From: Burkholderiaceae bacterium
GTDB lineage: Bacteria > Pseudomonadota > Gammaproteobacteria > Burkholderiales > Burkholderiaceae
Length of the DNA: 64,000 nt
Direction of reading: 5' to 3'
Assembly: GCA_947448415.1 (NCBI GenBank)
Contig: CANFMT010000010.1
Span: 1-64,000, forward strand
In this document: piece after piece, positions 61,732 through 64,000 of the stretch
Numbering within the stretch: position 1 is the stretch's first letter
Layout: every line of letters begins with the position of its first letter
The notes under the pieces: model-generated
Seen by the model: only the letters and a program-made list of their open reading frames with translations
The model's database searches: none
Told to the model about the DNA's origin: nothing
Made by a program: the position numbers and the translations under genes

Positions 61732-61966
61732 ACCATCTCCAGTCCCTGCTCCATCCGACGCTCAAAACCCCCAAAAAGACCAACCCGGGGCTTGTTGATG
61801 CGGGAGGTGAGTGTCTTTAAGCGCTAGGGTATTTATTAAGTTTCGAACCTTATAATCATACCATTTTTGCGTATAAACCCTTGAATCCCCAGTCAAATGG
61901 GGCCTTAGGAAGAACACCCTCACTATGCCATGGGGCTAGGGAGGGAATTTGGTCAAAAAGGAAGAT

Positions 61967-63850
61967 TTAGGCAACCGCGCCTTGTTCAATGATGGTCTTA
62001 ATTTGAGCCAAAACAGTTTGATCTTCCATAGTGCTGATATCACCGGGATCACGCCCTTCGGCTACCGCCTGCAAAGCGCGGCGCACAATTTTGCCTGAAC
62101 GAGTCTTTGGTAGAGCTGTCACAACATAAACGCGACCAGGGCGAGCAATGGCGCCTAGTTGGCTGTCAACTGTCTTCATACACTCTTTTTCTAAATTCTC
62201 GGCTTTACTTGCATCCTTTGGAATTACAAAGGCAATTGCGGCTTGTCCTTTGAGTTTGTCCTCAATACCGACAACCGCAACTTCGGAGATATTTGGATGG
62301 CTCGAGATACTTTCTTCAATTTCGCGAGTACCAAGGCGATGACCTGCAACATTGATTACGTCATCAGTGCGACCTAAGATAAAGAAATAGCCATCCTTAT
62401 CTTTGATACCCCAGTCAAAAGTTGAATAAATTAATTTCCCAGGAATTGTTTCCCAATAGGTGCTGACAAAGCGCTTGTCATCACCCCAAACTGTTTGCAT
62501 ACAGCCAGGAGGCAAAGGACCCTCAATGGCGATAACACCCTTCTGGTCTGGACCAAGCTCTTCTGAAGTCGCATCATCTAGCAACTTCATGTTGTAACCA
62601 AAAGATGGAACACCTGGTGAGCCAAACTTATGTGGCATCACCTCAATACCGCGCTGGATTGCTAGCATCGGCCAACCTGTTTCTGTTTGCCAATAGTTAT
62701 CAACAATTGGTTTCTGAATTGCATCATGAATCCAACTTGCTGTAGGCTCATCCAAAGGCTCTCCCGCCAAGAACAAAGCACGCAATTTAGAAAGGTCATG
62801 TTTTGTTAAGAATGCCGGATCCTGTTTTTTGAGTACGCGAACTGCAGTTGGTGCGGAGAACATCACTGAAACGTTGTACTTAGCAACTAACTCCCACCAA
62901 ATACCTGCGTCAGGCCTTAGCGGCGTACCTTCATACATGATGGTGGCCATACCACTTAGCAAGGGCGCATAGATGATGTAGCTGTGTCCAACTACCCAAC
63001 CAATATCAGAGGTACAGAACATAGTTTCGCCAGCATTACCAGTAAAAATATGCTTCATGGAGGCAGCAAGCGCAACGGCATAACCGCCGGTATCACGTTG
63101 CACGCCTTTTGGTTTGCCGGTTGTGCCAGAGGTATACAAAATATAAGAAGGATGTGTTGCATCCACCCACTCAATCGGAACGATATCGTTCAAATGTTTT
63201 TGGCGCTCAGATGCATAGTCCAAATCACGACCTGCAACCGTTGTGAACTCTGTTAAACCGCGATTGATGATCAATACTTTTTCTGGCTTGTATTCTGCCA
63301 AGGTAATCGCCTCATCCAAAAGCGGCTTGTAAGGAACAGCTTTACCACCTCGCGCGCCAGCTTCAGCAGTAACAATCATCTTCGGTTGCGCATCATCAAT
63401 CCTGGATGCTAGACTATGCGAAGCGAATCCGCCGAAAACAACTGAGTGAATAGCACCAATACGCGCACAAGCCAACATAGCAAAACATGCTTCTGCAATC
63501 ATTGGCATATAAATTAATACGCGATCACCTTTTTTGATGCCATTAGCCTTATAAATTGCTGCCATACGATTTACTTCTTCGTAGAGCTCTTTATAGGTAT
63601 AAGCTTTTTCTTGATTTGTTTCTGTAGAAACTGCTACGAGAGCAACTTGATCTGGACGCTCTTTAAAGTGGCGATCAACAGCGTTGTAACAAAGATTGGT
63701 GAGGCCACCCTCAAACCACTTGGCAAATGGGGGATTATCGTAATTTAGAACCTTATCGAACGGTTTTTCCCAGTGAATTAACTTTGCTTGCTCACCCCAA
63801 AATCCGTCTGGGTCTTTAATTGAGCGTTCATGATGAGCTTTATAGGACAT
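61967..63850 (-). CDS. prpE: propionyl-CoA synthetase (propionate--CoA ligase)
   Basis: Activates propionate to propionyl-CoA through an adenylate. The 627-residue ANL enzyme shows the N-terminal ACS-type block (FWGEQAKLIHWEKPFDKVL), NPPFAKWFEGG typical of PrpE, the P-loop YTSGTTGKPKGVQRD near residue 240, the core DNYWQTETGWP near residue 390 and the acetylatable lysine region PKTRSGKIVRR near residue 595. Acetyl-CoA synthetase is the alternative, but the QRDTGGYAVAL run favours PrpE. No prpBCD genes are in the window. Confidence 0.92.
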   Translation of the reverse strand: MSYKAHHERSIKDPDGFWGEQAKLIHWEKPFDKVLNYDNPPFAKWFEGGLTNLCYNAVDRHFKERPDQVALVAVSTETNQEKAYTYKELYEEVNRMAAIYKANGIKKGDRVLIYMPMIAEACFAMLACARIGAIHSVVFGGFASHSLASRIDDAQPKMIVTAEAGARGGKAVPYKPLLDEAITLAEYKPEKVLIINRGLTEFTTVAGRDLDYASERQKHLNDIVPIEWVDATHPSYILYTSGTTGKPKGVQRDTGGYAVALAASMKHIFTGNAGETMFCTSDIGWVVGHSYIIYAPLLSGMATIMYEGTPLRPDAGIWWELVAKYNVSVMFSAPTAVRVLKKQDPAFLTKHDLSKLRALFLAGEPLDEPTASWIHDAIQKPIVDNYWQTETGWPMLAIQRGIEVMPHKFGSPGVPSFGYNMKLLDDATSEELGPDQKGVIAIEGPLPPGCMQTVWGDDKRFVSTYWETIPGKLIYSTFDWGIKDKDGYFFILGRTDDVINVAGHRLGTREIEESISSHPNISEVAVVGIEDKLKGQAAIAFVIPKDASKAENLEKECMKTVDSQLGAIARPGRVYVVTALPKTRSGKIVRRALQAVAEGRDPGDISTMEDQTVLAQIKTIIEQGAVA

Positions 63851-63879
63851 GGTTAACCTAATCTAAAAAAGTTACGAAA

Positions 63880-64000
63880 TTACTGGTTTTTACTGCCCCC
63901 TGTGCCGCTAGATTTGGCAGTAGGAGCTGCTGAACTACTATTTTTCGCAGATTTTGCAAGCCCTGTCGATGCGGATTTATGCTGAGATGCAGCATTATTT
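63880..64000 (-). CDS. C-terminal fragment of an unidentified protein (truncated by window edge)
   Basis: The last 40 codons of a minus-strand gene whose start lies beyond 64000. The frame is open from the edge to a TAA at 63880-63882. The peptide is low-complexity: Ser, Ala, Lys, Thr, Gly and Asn only, for example SGTGGSKNQ at the end. It is probably a disordered tail. The function cannot be told. It lies 29 bp upstream of prpE on the same strand. Confidence 0.6.
   Translation of the reverse strand, partial: NNAASQHKSASTGLAKSAKNSSSAAPTAKSSGTGGSKNQ

Noticed and set aside
61889..61904. Hairpin CCCCAGTCAAATGGGG before carA as a terminator or attenuator
   Set aside because: No T-run follows on either strand and there is no leader peptide; kept only as a note in the carA entry.

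Overview
The window reads as a chromosomal segment of a freshwater betaproteobacterium of the Burkholderiaceae, most like Polynucleobacter. This is inferred from moderate-to-low GC (about 40-45% in lines counted by hand), very tight packing of genes on both strands, Burkholderiales gene orders (pyrG-kdsA-eno-ftsB; mltG-tmk-holB-tatD; rlmE-ftsH-folP-glmM; carA-carB-greA) and several Bug/TctC solute receptors. No prophage, CRISPR array, complete insertion sequence or rRNA operon was seen.

Layout. 1-6700: core metabolism and translation (pyrG, kdsA, eno, ftsB, hslO, gltX), followed by tRNA-Ala, tRNA-Glu and tRNA-Asp with a strong terminator. 7046-9850: a small accessory patch with a GC-rich secreted protein, a DUF1254/DUF1214 lipoprotein and a degenerate class II tRNA-like sequence. 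9870-18925: a duplicated-domain secreted protein, hyi-glxR for tartronate semialdehyde metabolism, a YqiA esterase, a DUF3108 protein, an ion channel, and the mltG-tmk-holB-tatD-ankyrin operon. 18946-31160: housekeeping and stress genes (ygfZ, selO, msrB, yciB, bolA, a parvulin, an MFS transporter, aroC, a CBS protein, a BrkB-like protein, wrbA, a GlcD-like oxidase).

31175-37024: a perfect 20-bp palindrome in front of a 61-codon gene, a fluoroacetate-dehalogenase-like hydrolase, three small secreted or lipoprotein genes, and gltIJKL for glutamate/aspartate uptake. 37266-42903: a three-gene periplasmic GMC dehydrogenase cluster (Tat subunit, flavoprotein, monohaem cytochrome) and a TctC receptor plus an MmgE/PrpD enzyme. 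43107-45749: a 2.56-kb segment bounded by a 47-bp exact repeat of the 3' half of tRNA-Arg(UCU), which is the signature of site-specific integration. It carries a second TctC receptor and a TauD/TfdA-type dioxygenase but no recombinase.

45796-50370: tRNA-Pro, a DUF2946-like protein with a ZnuD-like TonB receptor, and an overlapping operon of a CYTH-like protein with two half-size chromate transporters. 50522-64000: core genes glmM, folP, ftsH, rlmE, yhbY, greA, carB, carA and prpE, ending in the C-terminus of an unidentified protein.

The most distinctive points are the tRNA-Arg-bounded island, the two receptor-plus-enzyme gene pairs beside it that lack their own TctAB permease, the divergent CYTH-like gene fused by overlaps to a chromate-type transporter, the palindrome and small gene at 31.2 kb, and a lipoprotein with a duplicated Cys motif. 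No wholly new multi-gene system could be proved from sequence reading alone.
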